From the NCBI RefSeq assembly GCF_032463525.1, contig NZ_CP135971.1:620001-684000 (forward strand): a stretch of DNA of 64,000 nt. The letters run 5' to 3'. Shown in pieces: positions 53,521 through 62,362 of this stretch. This stretch comes from Pseudomonas sp. DTU_2021_1001937_2_SI_NGA_ILE_001 (GTDB taxonomy: Bacteria > Pseudomonadota > Gammaproteobacteria > Pseudomonadales > Pseudomonadaceae). A program made the translations under genes and the position numbers. How positions within the stretch are numbered: position 1 is the first letter of the stretch; every line of letters begins with the position of its first letter. A model generated the notes under the pieces. That model saw only the letters and a list, made by a program, of their open reading frames with translations, did no database searches and was not told the origin of the DNA.

Positions 53521-55521
53521 ATGCACCAGGACATCGGCGACATTCTTCACGACCAGACCTTTCTCGATTTGCGCGGCCTCGGCCCGGACTTTCACCTGAA
53601 GCTGGAATCGCTCAACCCGGCCGGCTCGATCAAGCTCAAGACCGCCGCCGGGCTGATCGACGACCTGCAGGCGCGTGGCCTGATCCGCCCCGACTCGATT
53701 CTCATCGAGTCTTCGTCGGGCAACCTCGGCGTGGCCCTGGCCATGCTCTGTGCGGCCCGCGGCCTGCGTTTCACCTGCGTGGTCGATCCCAACAGTTCGC
53801 GGCACAGCCTGGGTCTGATGCGCGCCTATGGCGCCGAGGTGATCGAAGTCGACCGCCTCGACGCCAATGGCGGGTTCCTTGGCACGCGTATCGCGCTGAT
53901 CCGCGAGCGGCTGGCCAGCGATCCGCGCTACCTGTGGCTCAACCAGTACGAAAACCCCGCCAACCCGCGTGCCCATGCGCGCACCACGGCGCACTCCATC
54001 GCGCGCCAGTTCGGCCATGTCGATTACCTGTTCGTCGGGGCCGGCACCACCGGCACGCTGATGGGTTGCGTGCAGTATTTCCGCGAGCATCACCCGCGCA
54101 CACGTATCGTCGCGGTGGACAGCGTCGGTTCGGTGACCTTCGGCACCCCGGCTGGGCGGCGTTTCATTCCGGGGCTGGGCACCAGCCAGCGGCCACCGAT
54201 CTTCGACCCCGAGGGCATCCACGCCCTGGAAATGGTTCCCGAAGCACGCAGCGTAGCCATGGCACGCCTGCTGGCACGCACCCGCGGCATGCTGGTGGGC
54301 GGCTCCACGGCCACGGTGATCGCGGCGGTGCATGCCTGGCGCGAGCGCATCGAGCCCGGCGCGGTGGTCGTGGCGCTGTCGCCGGACTGGGGCGAGCGCT
54401 ACCTCGACACCCTGTATGACGATCAGTGGGTGACAGAGCGCTTCGGCCCTGAAGTGCTGGGCATGACCCTGGCCGACTTCAGCATCGAGCCGGACCATAC
54501 CACCTGTTTCGACACGCCGCAGGCGGGCTTTCACGTGGTCGACGGGCGCAGCGTGGCGCAGTTGCTTGATGCGGACCCGCTGGCCTGCATCGAGGACGTG
54601 CGCCAGGCCTACCTGGACCATGAGGCCGGGCGCAGCGTCAATCCGGATAGCTACTTCTTGCGCTTTCCCCAGCAACCGGCCAACCGCATCATCGCTTTGC
54701 CGGCGAGTCTGGAGGGCCGCCAGCCGGTGACCGGCATCAAGTGGATTTCCAGCTTTCCGGGCAATGTCGAGGCCGGTCTGCAGCGTGCCTCGGCGGTGCT
54801 GCTGCTCAATCGACCGGACAACGGCTATGCCTATGCCTGCCTGGAGGCCTCGCGGATCAGTGCCATGCGCACGGCGGCCTCGGCCGTGCTGGGCGCCTTG
54901 TGGAGCCTGGGCGGGCAGCGCTCGGTCGGGCATCTGGCGCTGGTCGGTGCCGGCTTCATCGCCCGCACCCTGGTCGACCTGCTGGTCGCCGACGGCTGGC
55001 GCTTCGCGTCGATCAGCGTGCATGACCGGCACGCCGAATCGGCGCAGGCACTGATCAGCCACCTGCATGACCGCCATGGCCTGGAGGCCGAGTTGGGGAG
55101 CCTGGACACCAGCCTGCAGGCCGACCTGCTGGTGTTCGCCACCACCGCGCCAAGCCCTTATGTGCATGAGCCCGTGCTGCGCGCCGGGCAGGTGGTGCTC
55201 AACCTGTCGCTGCGTGACCTGGGGCCGGCGCTGATCGCCCAGGCCAACAACCTGTTCGATGATGTCGAGCACTGCCTGAAAGCCGGCACCTCGGCAGAGC
55301 TGGCGGTGCAGCATTACCAGAGCCGCGCGTTCATCACCGGCACCCTGGCGCAACTGATGCTCGGCGAAATCAGCCTCGACCCGGCCAAGCCGACGATCTT
55401 CTCGCCATTCGGCCTCGGCGTGCTTGATCTCGCTGTGGGCCAGCGCCTGTATCGCCAGGCGCTGGCCGAGGGGCGGGCGCAACCCGTGGCGGATTTCTTC
55501 TACGAATCGGCGCGGTGGTAA
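53521..55521 (+). CDS. SbnA-SbnB fusion, L-2,3-diaminopropionate synthase
   Basis: A 666-residue two-domain enzyme. Residues 1-320 are a PLP cysteine-synthase-like domain of the SbnA type (LNPAGSIKLKTA, Lys38 as Schiff base; ESSSGNLGVALAM and GAGTTGTLMG). Residues 335-666 are an ornithine-cyclodeaminase-like SbnB domain (GIKWISSFPGN, GAGFIARTLVDLL). Known SbnA and SbnB convert O-phosphoserine and glutamate to N-(1-amino-1-carboxyethyl)glutamate and then to L-2,3-diaminopropionate. The fusion would channel the intermediate. Start at 53521 follows the hydroxylase stop by five bases. Confidence 0.85.
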   Translation: MHQDIGDILHDQTFLDLRGLGPDFHLKLESLNPAGSIKLKTAAGLIDDLQARGLIRPDSILIESSSGNLGVALAMLCAARGLRFTCVVDPNSSRHSLGLMRAYGAEVIEVDRLDANGGFLGTRIALIRERLASDPRYLWLNQYENPANPRAHARTTAHSIARQFGHVDYLFVGAGTTGTLMGCVQYFREHHPRTRIVAVDSVGSVTFGTPAGRRFIPGLGTSQRPPIFDPEGIHALEMVPEARSVAMARLLARTRGMLVGGSTATVIAAVHAWRERIEPGAVVVALSPDWGERYLDTLYDDQWVTERFGPEVLGMTLADFSIEPDHTTCFDTPQAGFHVVDGRSVAQLLDADPLACIEDVRQAYLDHEAGRSVNPDSYFLRFPQQPANRIIALPASLEGRQPVTGIKWISSFPGNVEAGLQRASAVLLLNRPDNGYAYACLEASRISAMRTAASAVLGALWSLGGQRSVGHLALVGAGFIARTLVDLLVADGWRFASISVHDRHAESAQALISHLHDRHGLEAELGSLDTSLQADLLVFATTAPSPYVHEPVLRAGQVVLNLSLRDLGPALIAQANNLFDDVEHCLKAGTSAELAVQHYQSRAFITGTLAQLMLGEISLDPAKPTIFSPFGLGVLDLAVGQRLYRQALAEGRAQPVADFFYESARW

Positions 55522-55524
55522 GCC

Positions 55525-57282
55525 ATGAACACGATCCGAATCGCCATCATCGGCCTGGGCTCGCGTGGCTTGAGCGTGCTGGAACAGTTCATCGCCCTGA
55601 GCCGTGAGCACCCGCAGCTGGCGTTGCAGCTGGAGCTGTTCGACCCGCAGACGCCCGGCAGCGGCCTGCATCATGCCGAGCAGCCGGACCACCTGATGCT
55701 CAATACCATGGCTGGGCAGTTGTCGGCGTTCTGCACCGCGCACCCGGCCAGCCAGCCGCCGGGGCCGACCTTCCTGCAGTGGTGCCAGGCCCAGGATCTG
55801 CGCCTGGATACGCGGGGCCACCTGGCGCCGCAAGGCACGGGGCGCCCCATCGGCTTCGGCGATTTCGTGCCGCGGCGGTTGCTGGGCCGCTACCTGCGCG
55901 ACGCCTACCAATGGCTATTGGCCCATTGCCCGGCGTCACTCAAGGTGCTGGAGCATCGACAACGGGTTTGCCGGGTACGCCCGGCGTTGGCCGGGCCGGG
56001 CTGGGTGCTGGACAGCGAACAGGGCGAGCACGGCCATTTCGATGGGCTGTTCATCACTACTGGGCATGCCCCGTCGCTGCCTTTGACCGAGCCCGGTGAA
56101 CGGGTGGCTATCGAGGGCCTGGGCCTGACCGCCATGGATACCTTGGCAGCGCTGACCGAAGGGCGCGGCGGGCGCTTCTGCGCCGACCACAGCCTGGCCG
56201 GCTGGCGTTACCAGCCCAGTGGCCGGGAGCCGCGCATCTGGCTGTTTTCGCGCAGCGGCCTGCCGTTCCACGCTCGCCCGCAAGGTGCCGCAGCAGCGCA
56301 CCTGCCATGGCCCCGGTTGTTCTTCACCGTCGAAGCCATCGACGCGTTGCGGCGGCAGGCGCCAGACGGCCAGCTGGATTTCGCCGTCGAGGTGCTGCCG
56401 CTGATCGAGCAGGAAATGCGCGCGGTGTTCTACCAGGCCAGCGTGCAACGCCAGGCCCCCGACCAGCTTGCCGGACTGCAACAGGCGTTGCGCGACACCC
56501 GCGCGCCGCAAGTGCTGTTCGCCGAGCTGGCGCAGCGCTGGGGCGCATTCGAACCGGCGCGCTGGCTGGCTGGCGAAGGCTGGTCAGGGCAGGGCGCTGA
56601 TTACGCTGCCTGGTTCCGTCAGTGGATCGAGCACGACCTGCGGCGCAGCCGCCTGGGCGTGGCGGGCAGCCCGCTGACCCAGGCCCTGGAAGTGTGGCGC
56701 GACTGTCGTGACCTGCTGCGCCGGGTGGTTGACCACGACGGTTTGCACCCGGCTTCGACGCAGGCGTTCTATCAGCGCTTCGCCGGGCTCTCCAACCGCC
56801 TGGTGGGCGGTCCGCAGAAAGAGCGCTACGAAGACCTGCTGGCGTTGCTCGATGCCGGCGTGGTCCAGGTGTTGCCGCCGTGTATGGCGGTGCAGGAGGG
56901 CCAGCGGGTGTGGTTGCGCCCGCTGGATGGCAGCCAGCCGGCGCTGGAAGTCGACAGCCTGATCCACGCCCGCAACGCCCACAGCGGCCTGAGCCAGGCC
57001 TCCGGCAGCTTGCTTGGCGACCTGTTGCAACAGGGGCTGATTCGCGCCGCGCATCCGTACCCGGCCGACGGCGTGGCGGTCGACCCGGCGCACCGGGCGC
57101 TGCACCCCGACGGCACGCCACATCCCCGCCTGTGGCTGCTCGGCCCGGCGGTGGAGGGCAGCACCTTTTACAACCACTACGTGCCGACCCCCGACCCCCG
57201 TTGCCTGGCACCGTTGCAGGCCCGCCAGGCGGTGCAGGACTGCCTGGCCAGCCTGGCCATGCCCTGCGCGCTGGCGGGCTGA
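55525..57282 (+). CDS. Large FAD/NAD(P)-binding protein, PF13454-like
   Basis: A 585-residue flavoprotein. IAIIGLGSRGLSVLEQF (5-21) is the dinucleotide site, followed by PGSGLHHAEQPDHLMLNTMAG (near 50-70) as in the PF13454 family, and FITTGHAPSLP at about 173. PF13454 proteins are flavin enzymes of little-known reaction. In this cluster it could oxidise a nitrogen or carbon of the diaminopropionate or hydrazine part. Coupled to the fusion gene (three-base gap). Confidence 0.7.
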   Translation: MNTIRIAIIGLGSRGLSVLEQFIALSREHPQLALQLELFDPQTPGSGLHHAEQPDHLMLNTMAGQLSAFCTAHPASQPPGPTFLQWCQAQDLRLDTRGHLAPQGTGRPIGFGDFVPRRLLGRYLRDAYQWLLAHCPASLKVLEHRQRVCRVRPALAGPGWVLDSEQGEHGHFDGLFITTGHAPSLPLTEPGERVAIEGLGLTAMDTLAALTEGRGGRFCADHSLAGWRYQPSGREPRIWLFSRSGLPFHARPQGAAAAHLPWPRLFFTVEAIDALRRQAPDGQLDFAVEVLPLIEQEMRAVFYQASVQRQAPDQLAGLQQALRDTRAPQVLFAELAQRWGAFEPARWLAGEGWSGQGADYAAWFRQWIEHDLRRSRLGVAGSPLTQALEVWRDCRDLLRRVVDHDGLHPASTQAFYQRFAGLSNRLVGGPQKERYEDLLALLDAGVVQVLPPCMAVQEGQRVWLRPLDGSQPALEVDSLIHARNAHSGLSQASGSLLGDLLQQGLIRAAHPYPADGVAVDPAHRALHPDGTPHPRLWLLGPAVEGSTFYNHYVPTPDPRCLAPLQARQAVQDCLASLAMPCALAG

Positions 57283-57322
57283 CCTCTCACTTCACATTCG
57301 AACTCGACCCCAAGGAAATGAC

Positions 57323-57967
57323 ATGTACGCGATTCCCTACGAACTGACCTTGCTCACCGCCCTGGCCGGTGCCTTCATCGTGCTGATCATCAGTCCCGGA
57401 CCGAACTTTCTGGTCATCACCCAGCTGTCGTACAGCCAGTCACGCCAGCAGGGTATCTGCGCCGGTCTGGGCGTGGCGTCCGGCAGCATCATCTGGGCGT
57501 TGCTGGCCGCCACCGGTCTGGGCCTGGTGTTCCAGCAACTGCCCTGGCTGCAGCCGGGCCTGCAATTGCTCGGCGGGGCCTACCTGACCTGGCTGGGCAG
57601 CAAGAGCCTGCGCAGCGCCGGCAGCCAGCCCGCCCCGCGTGACATCGGCGCCCTGGGCATCGGCTCGTTGAGCCGCGCCTACCGCTTTGGCCTGCTGACC
57701 AACATGACCAACCCCAAGGCACTGGCCTTCTACACCAGCGTGTTCACCACCGTGGCTGCACCGGGCCTGCCGCTGTGGGTGCGTGGCGCGGGCGTATCGA
57801 TCATCGCGGTGCTGGCGATTTCCTGGTTCGTGCTGCTGGCCACGCTGTTCTCGATTCCGGCGGTGCAGGCGCGTTACCGGCGCATGAAGAAGGCCATCGA
57901 CATCATCACCGGGCTGTTCATGGTCGGTTTTGGCGTGCGCCTGCTGCTCGGCCTGCTGTTGGCCTGA
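57323..57967 (+). CDS. LysE/RhtB-family exporter
   Basis: A 214-residue inner-membrane protein with about six helices. ISPGPNFLVITQ (27-38), AGLGVASGSIIW and NMTNPKALAFYTSVF are LysE-family landmarks. It probably exports the pathway product or a toxic amino acid intermediate, giving self-protection. It is 40 bases after the flavoprotein gene within the operon. Confidence 0.88.
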   Translation: MYAIPYELTLLTALAGAFIVLIISPGPNFLVITQLSYSQSRQQGICAGLGVASGSIIWALLAATGLGLVFQQLPWLQPGLQLLGGAYLTWLGSKSLRSAGSQPAPRDIGALGIGSLSRAYRFGLLTNMTNPKALAFYTSVFTTVAAPGLPLWVRGAGVSIIAVLAISWFVLLATLFSIPAVQARYRRMKKAIDIITGLFMVGFGVRLLLGLLLA

Positions 57968-58005
57968 CTTCACCCCCTCATTTGCCTACTGAAAGGACCC
58001 AGACC

Positions 58006-59160
58006 ATGCACACCAGCAACTGGCATTACCCCACCTCCATCCGTGTCGGCGCCGGCCGCGTGCGCGAACTGCCCGACGCCTGCCGGGCCAGCGGCATCCG
58101 TCGACCCCTGTTGATTACCGACCGCGACCTGGGCGGCCTGCCGATGATCCAGCAGGCCCTGGACGATTGCCGTCGTGAACTGGGCCAGTGCGGCCTGTTC
58201 GACCAGGTCAAGGGCAACCCCACCGGCGGCAACGTCGCCGCAGGTCTGCAGGCCTACCGCGAGGGTGGCCATGATGGCGTCATCGCTTTCGGCGGTGGCT
58301 CGGCGCTGGATGCAGCCAAGGCCGTGGCGCTGATGACCGGCCAAAACCGTCCGTTGTGGGACTTTGAAGACATCGGTGACAACCACCTGCGTGCCGACCC
58401 CGACGGCATTGCGCCGCTGGTGGCCGTGCCGACCACCGCCGGCACTGGCTCGGAGGTCGGACGCGCGGCGGTGATCACCGACGAACAGGCCCGCGTCAAA
58501 CGCACCCTGCTGCACATTCGCATGATGCCCAGGGTAGCGATTCTCGATGCACGGCTGACCCTTGGCTTGCCAGCCCAGTTGACCGCCGCCACCGGCATGG
58601 ATGCTCTGACGCACTGTATGGAAGCCTGGTGTTCGCCGGCCTGGCACCCGATGGCCGAGGCGGTGTCGGTCAAGGGCCTGCAGATGATCCAGGAACACCT
58701 GCCCAGGGTGGTGCGCGACGGCCAGGACCTCGAAGCCCGCGAGCAGATGCTGGTGGCTTCCAGCCTCGGCGCGGCGGCGTTCCAGCGCGGCCTGGGGGGC
58801 GTACACGCTATCGCCCAGTCGCTGGGCGCGCTGTACGACCATCACCATGGCTTGCTCAATGCGATCCTGCTGCCCTACGTGCTGCTGGCCAACCAGCCGG
58901 CGTTGCAGCGGCAGATGGACGACCTGGCGCATTACCTGCGCCTGCCCAAGTCGGGTTTCAGCGGGGTGATGGACTGGCTGCTGGCGCTGCGCGAGGGCAG
59001 TGGCATTCCACACAGCCTGGCGGCGCTGGGTATCGACGAGCGCGATGCCGAGCTGGTCGGGCGCATGGCCTACGCCGATGGCTGTTCGCACACCAACCCG
59101 ATACGGCATGACGCTGAGGCCTACACACGGATCTTCTGCCATGCCCTGCGGGGAATGTGA
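58006..59160 (+). CDS. Iron-dependent alcohol dehydrogenase
   Basis: A 384-residue group III alcohol dehydrogenase. GGGSALDAAKAVAL (near 97-110) binds NAD(P). Metal ligands are visible: Asp in ILDARLT, His in GMDALTHCMEA, His in GGVHAIAQSLGA and His in YDHHHGLLNA. It may reduce an aldehyde of the pathway, for example 2-aminoadipate semialdehyde released by the oxidase, or finish the product. ATG at 58006 with GAAAGGA upstream; its stop overlaps the next start. Confidence 0.88.
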   Translation: MHTSNWHYPTSIRVGAGRVRELPDACRASGIRRPLLITDRDLGGLPMIQQALDDCRRELGQCGLFDQVKGNPTGGNVAAGLQAYREGGHDGVIAFGGGSALDAAKAVALMTGQNRPLWDFEDIGDNHLRADPDGIAPLVAVPTTAGTGSEVGRAAVITDEQARVKRTLLHIRMMPRVAILDARLTLGLPAQLTAATGMDALTHCMEAWCSPAWHPMAEAVSVKGLQMIQEHLPRVVRDGQDLEAREQMLVASSLGAAAFQRGLGGVHAIAQSLGALYDHHHGLLNAILLPYVLLANQPALQRQMDDLAHYLRLPKSGFSGVMDWLLALREGSGIPHSLAALGIDERDAELVGRMAYADGCSHTNPIRHDAEAYTRIFCHALRGM

Positions 59161-60272
59161 TGACCCACGCACTGCAAGCGCTGTGGCACCGCGCGGTGGA
59201 CAGCGGGCGCATCGTCGGCGGTGTGCTGCTGCTGGCCGAGGCGGGCAAGATTCGCTATGCCTCGGCCCGCGGCTGGGCCGACCGTGAGGCGGGCCGGTGC
59301 ATGCAGCGCGACACGCCGCTGCGCCTGGCCTCGCTGAGCAAGCTGCTGAGTTCGGTGACGGTATTGCGCCTGGCCGAGCTGGGCCAGTTGGACCTGGACG
59401 GCGCGGTCAGTGACTGGCTGGACTACTTCACCCCGCGCCTGGCCGACGGCAGCCCGGCACGCATCAGCCTGCGCCAGCTGCTGTGTCACACCGCCGGCCT
59501 TGGCTACGGCTTCGAACTCCCACCCGGGCATGCCTACTGGCGGGCCGGGGTGTCCGATGGCCTGGACAGCGCGACGCTGAGCCTGGAGCAGAATCTGCGG
59601 CGGCTGGCCGAGCTGCCGCTGCTGTTCGCGCCGGGTAGCGCCTGGCGCTATTCACTGGCCACCGACGTGCTCGGTGCGATGATCGAGGCCGCCAGCGGGC
59701 TGCCTTTGGCCGCTGCTATCCAACTGCATGTCACAGGCCCCTTGCAGATGCAGGCCACCGGCTTTGCTGGTGACCAGCACCTGGCGCGGGCCTACAAGGA
59801 CACTTCAGGGCTGCCGGTGCTTATCGGCGAGGATGACACCCTGCAGCTGGACGGCGGCGTGGCAAGGCTGAGCGCCCGGCGCATCTGGCAGGCCGACGCC
59901 TACGCTTCGGCCGGCGCCGGACTGGTGGGCACGGCGGATGATTACCTGCGCTTGCTGGAGTGCCTGCGCCAGGGCGGCGCTCCGCTGCTGAGCCCGGCCA
60001 GCACGGCATTGCTGCTGGGAAATGCGCTGGGCGATCTGCCCATGGCCAGCCGCGGTCCCGGCTGGGGCTTCGGCCTCGGCCCGGCGATTCTCACCGACCC
60101 GCGCCGCGCCGGTCAGCCGCAAGGCCCAGGCACCTGGGGCTGGTGCGGCCTGTACGGCTGCCACTACTGGGTCGACCCTCAGGCGCAACGCAGCCTGGTG
60201 GTGCTGACCAATACGGCGGTGGCGGGGGCCTGGGGGGCCTTGGCGGATGGCCTCGTGGCGGCGCTTTATTGA
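59160..60272 (+). CDS. Beta-lactamase-fold serine hydrolase
   Basis: A 370-residue protein of the class C beta-lactamase/EstB family. SLSK (residues 59-62 region, in LRLASLSKLLSSV) gives the SxxK motif, YSLATDVLG the second-motif Tyr, and GWCGLYGCHYW the C-terminal motif. No signal peptide is seen, so it is cytosolic and not a classical beta-lactamase; esterase, amidase or acyl transfer in the pathway is possible. It closes the operon, and its stop overlaps the convergent nuclease gene. Confidence 0.82.
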   Translation: MTHALQALWHRAVDSGRIVGGVLLLAEAGKIRYASARGWADREAGRCMQRDTPLRLASLSKLLSSVTVLRLAELGQLDLDGAVSDWLDYFTPRLADGSPARISLRQLLCHTAGLGYGFELPPGHAYWRAGVSDGLDSATLSLEQNLRRLAELPLLFAPGSAWRYSLATDVLGAMIEAASGLPLAAAIQLHVTGPLQMQATGFAGDQHLARAYKDTSGLPVLIGEDDTLQLDGGVARLSARRIWQADAYASAGAGLVGTADDYLRLLECLRQGGAPLLSPASTALLLGNALGDLPMASRGPGWGFGLGPAILTDPRRAGQPQGPGTWGWCGLYGCHYWVDPQAQRSLVVLTNTAVAGAWGALADGLVAALY

Positions 60273-61234
60273 TGGGGCTGATTGGCTCGGTGCTTTGCCA
60301 CAACGGGCGGCGTGGGGGTGAGCGGTGCGCGGTAGGCGCGAATCCCCCGGCACTGGGGGTAGTCGCTGCAACCCCAGAACTGCCCGCCCGCGTTGGGGCC
60401 GGTGCGGGCCGTTTTCATGAGCATGGGTTTCTTGCAGTGCGGGCAGCCGGGCGCCATCGTCGATACGGGTGCGGGTGCGGGTGCGGGTGCGGGAGGCGCT
60501 GGCATTGCTGGCTGTGCTGGCGGCATCGGCGCCTCAGGCGCCGTTACCGGACTGCCGGACGGCTCGACACGTTCGTCGATCCAGCGCTGCAGTACCGCAC
60601 CATCGACCAATTGCAGGTTACGGCCGTGCCCGAAGTCTTCGGCAGCACGGGTGAAACGCCCGCTGGTGACCACGTAACCGCCTACTGCGCCTTCGGCGGC
60701 CATTACGCCGTACAGCTCACGTACGACGGCGACGCCTACTTGCTGTGCGCGCCAGTGCTTGCACTGCACCAAGTAGGTTTCGCCATCACGCTGCAAGCGC
60801 AGGTCCACCCCGCCATCCGGACCTGCGCCTCGGTTCTCCTGGACCACGAAGCCCTGGCGCCGCAGCGCTTCCCCTACGGCCAACTCAAACTCCCGCCACG
60901 TGAGGTTGACCAGTTTATTGCCGCCCGGCTTGGCGAGGGACTCCAGCAACTGGCGGCGCTTGCGTCGGCCCACGAACGACGCCACCGCAGCACTGGCGAA
61001 CACCAAGGGCAGAAAGAACTGCCCGAAGGTGGCCATGCCCTTGAATGCTGAACTGATCAACGCCTTGTCGATGTGTCGCGGGTCTACCCCCACTGGGGTG
61101 GCGGCCAGGGCGTGCAACAGCGCCGCAGAGGTGATAGCCAAGGCAACGTTGGCCCACCAGGGCAGGACGCTGGCGAGCTGCAGCAGAGCAGTAAATGGCG
61201 AGATTTTCTTAGGTGACATGGCGGGGCTGGACAC
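60266..61234 (-). CDS. Membrane-anchored Mrr-like nuclease with zinc finger
   Basis: A 322-residue protein. Two helices (about 20-42 and 68-88) anchor it; residues 108-210 form a restriction-endonuclease-like Mrr domain with GGVDLRL (Asp144) and YLVQCKHW (Gln157, Lys159). A Pro/Ala-rich linker (PAPAPAPAP, coded by a GGTGCG hexamer repeat) leads to a topoisomerase-type C4 zinc finger (CPHCKKPM, FWGCSDYPQC). It could restrict incoming modified DNA at the membrane. It is convergent to the biosynthetic operon and unlikely to belong to it. Confidence 0.82.
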   Translation of the reverse strand: MSSPAMSPKKISPFTALLQLASVLPWWANVALAITSAALLHALAATPVGVDPRHIDKALISSAFKGMATFGQFFLPLVFASAAVASFVGRRKRRQLLESLAKPGGNKLVNLTWREFELAVGEALRRQGFVVQENRGAGPDGGVDLRLQRDGETYLVQCKHWRAQQVGVAVVRELYGVMAAEGAVGGYVVTSGRFTRAAEDFGHGRNLQLVDGAVLQRWIDERVEPSGSPVTAPEAPMPPAQPAMPAPPAPAPAPAPVSTMAPGCPHCKKPMLMKTARTGPNAGGQFWGCSDYPQCRGIRAYRAPLTPTPPVVAKHRANQPHQ

Positions 61235-61373
61235 ATCCGTGTAGGGCGCTGACCGCGCCGTCGATAGCGCGATCAGTCAGGCGACGACTGGCTGAAAGGG
61301 GTGGGTGATAGCCATATAATATCATGGTAAAAGTGTGTCGGAAATTTCATCCAGCCCGCCAAGGAAAGCACCC

Positions 61374-61664
61374 ATGATAAAGGCAGTCACTTGCACCCTT
61401 GCGTTACTCGCGTCCGTTTACTGGCTGCCGCTGCAAGCCAAGGAAGCCCAGGTTTCCGATGCCGAAATCGTCCAGCGCCTGATCGACGCGTCGATTGCCG
61501 GTTATTCCGGCGCCTGCCCGTGTCCGTACAACACGGCGCGTAACGGCAGCCGCTGCGGCAAGCGCAGCGCCTACAACCGCGCTGGCGGCTATACGCCGTT
61601 GTGCTACGAGGAAGACGTGAGCAAGAGCATGGTGCAGGACTATCGCAAGCGCATGAAACTCTAG
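61374..61664 (+). CDS. Small secreted cysteine-containing protein
   Basis: A 96-residue protein with a signal peptide (MIKAVTCTLALLASVYWLPLQA) and a mature part containing CPCPYNTARNGSRCGKRSAY and a C-terminal LCYEEDV. The four Cys probably pair in the periplasm. AAGGA precedes the ATG at 61374. The stop codon TAG lies at the border of a MITE-like element, so the C-terminus may have been set by that insertion. Function unknown. Confidence 0.7.
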   Translation: MIKAVTCTLALLASVYWLPLQAKEAQVSDAEIVQRLIDASIAGYSGACPCPYNTARNGSRCGKRSAYNRAGGYTPLCYEEDVSKSMVQDYRKRMKL

Positions 61665-61909
61665 GTTTTGTACGAAAAGTCGGCGAGCGAATGTCAGGCA
61701 AGGCGCAACGAGCGAAGCGAGTAACAGCCGTAGGCTGACCCGAAGGGCGAGCGCCAGCGAGTCAAAACAGGCGAGGAACGGTCGGAGTCGCGGGCGACTT
61801 TACTGGAGTAAATGAGCATTCCGACCGGGTGGCGATCCACCGGGCTGGCGATCCAGCCTGTTTTTAACGCAGCATGGCCGAGCGTAGGCACTTTTCGTAC
61901 AAAACCTAA
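61662..61909. mobile_element. MITE-like element with 18-bp inverted ends
   Basis: AGGTTTTGTACGAAAAGT (61663-61680) is repeated inverted at 61890-61907, about 245 bases apart, with a TA on both sides as a possible target duplication. The interior has strong secondary structure and no transposase. Such small non-autonomous elements are common in Pseudomonas genomes. Confidence 0.7.
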
Positions 61910-62020
61910 GCCACTGGCTCGAATGCCGAGCACCACCTAACCTGATGCATGGAACCCCTGGCCGGGCGCTCCCTCAAAAAGGTGTCGCTCAATAACCCAT
62001 CCAGGGATCAGGAGGCGTGT

Positions 62021-62362
62021 ATGTCCAGGCACAACGTTGTCGAGAGTCTGTACGCATGGGTGATGATCGTGGCGATCATCAGTGTCTTCAACATCCAATA
62101 CCTGATAAACGCCTTCCTCATCGGTATCTTCCTTTGCCTGGCCTATGTGCCGGCCTATCGCCTGCTGGGCCAGACCGTGCAGAACGTCGAACGCCAGGTG
62201 CTGCTGCGTTTCGTCGGTATCGGCTTTCTCATGGCCCTTGTGGCGCTGTGCGTGCTCGGTGACGAGTCACGCGGCAACGCCATGGTCGCGACCCTGCTGG
62301 GCTACGCGGCGGCACGCCCGGCACGGATGATGGTGGGCAATTATCTGCTGGCGGAAGATTGA
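62021..62362 (+). CDS. Small three-helix membrane protein
   Basis: A 113-residue protein starting MSRHNVVESLY behind AGGAGG. Hydrophobic segments near 15-30, 32-48 and 68-85 give about three helices. No family was recognised. It stands alone after the MITE-like element. Confidence 0.65.
   Translation: MSRHNVVESLYAWVMIVAIISVFNIQYLINAFLIGIFLCLAYVPAYRLLGQTVQNVERQVLLRFVGIGFLMALVALCVLGDESRGNAMVATLLGYAAARPARMMVGNYLLAED

Noticed and set aside
53332..55911. Very long minus-strand frame opposite the SbnA-SbnB fusion
   Set aside because: It mirrors third-position G+C of the real gene, has no recognisable motif and crosses two genes.
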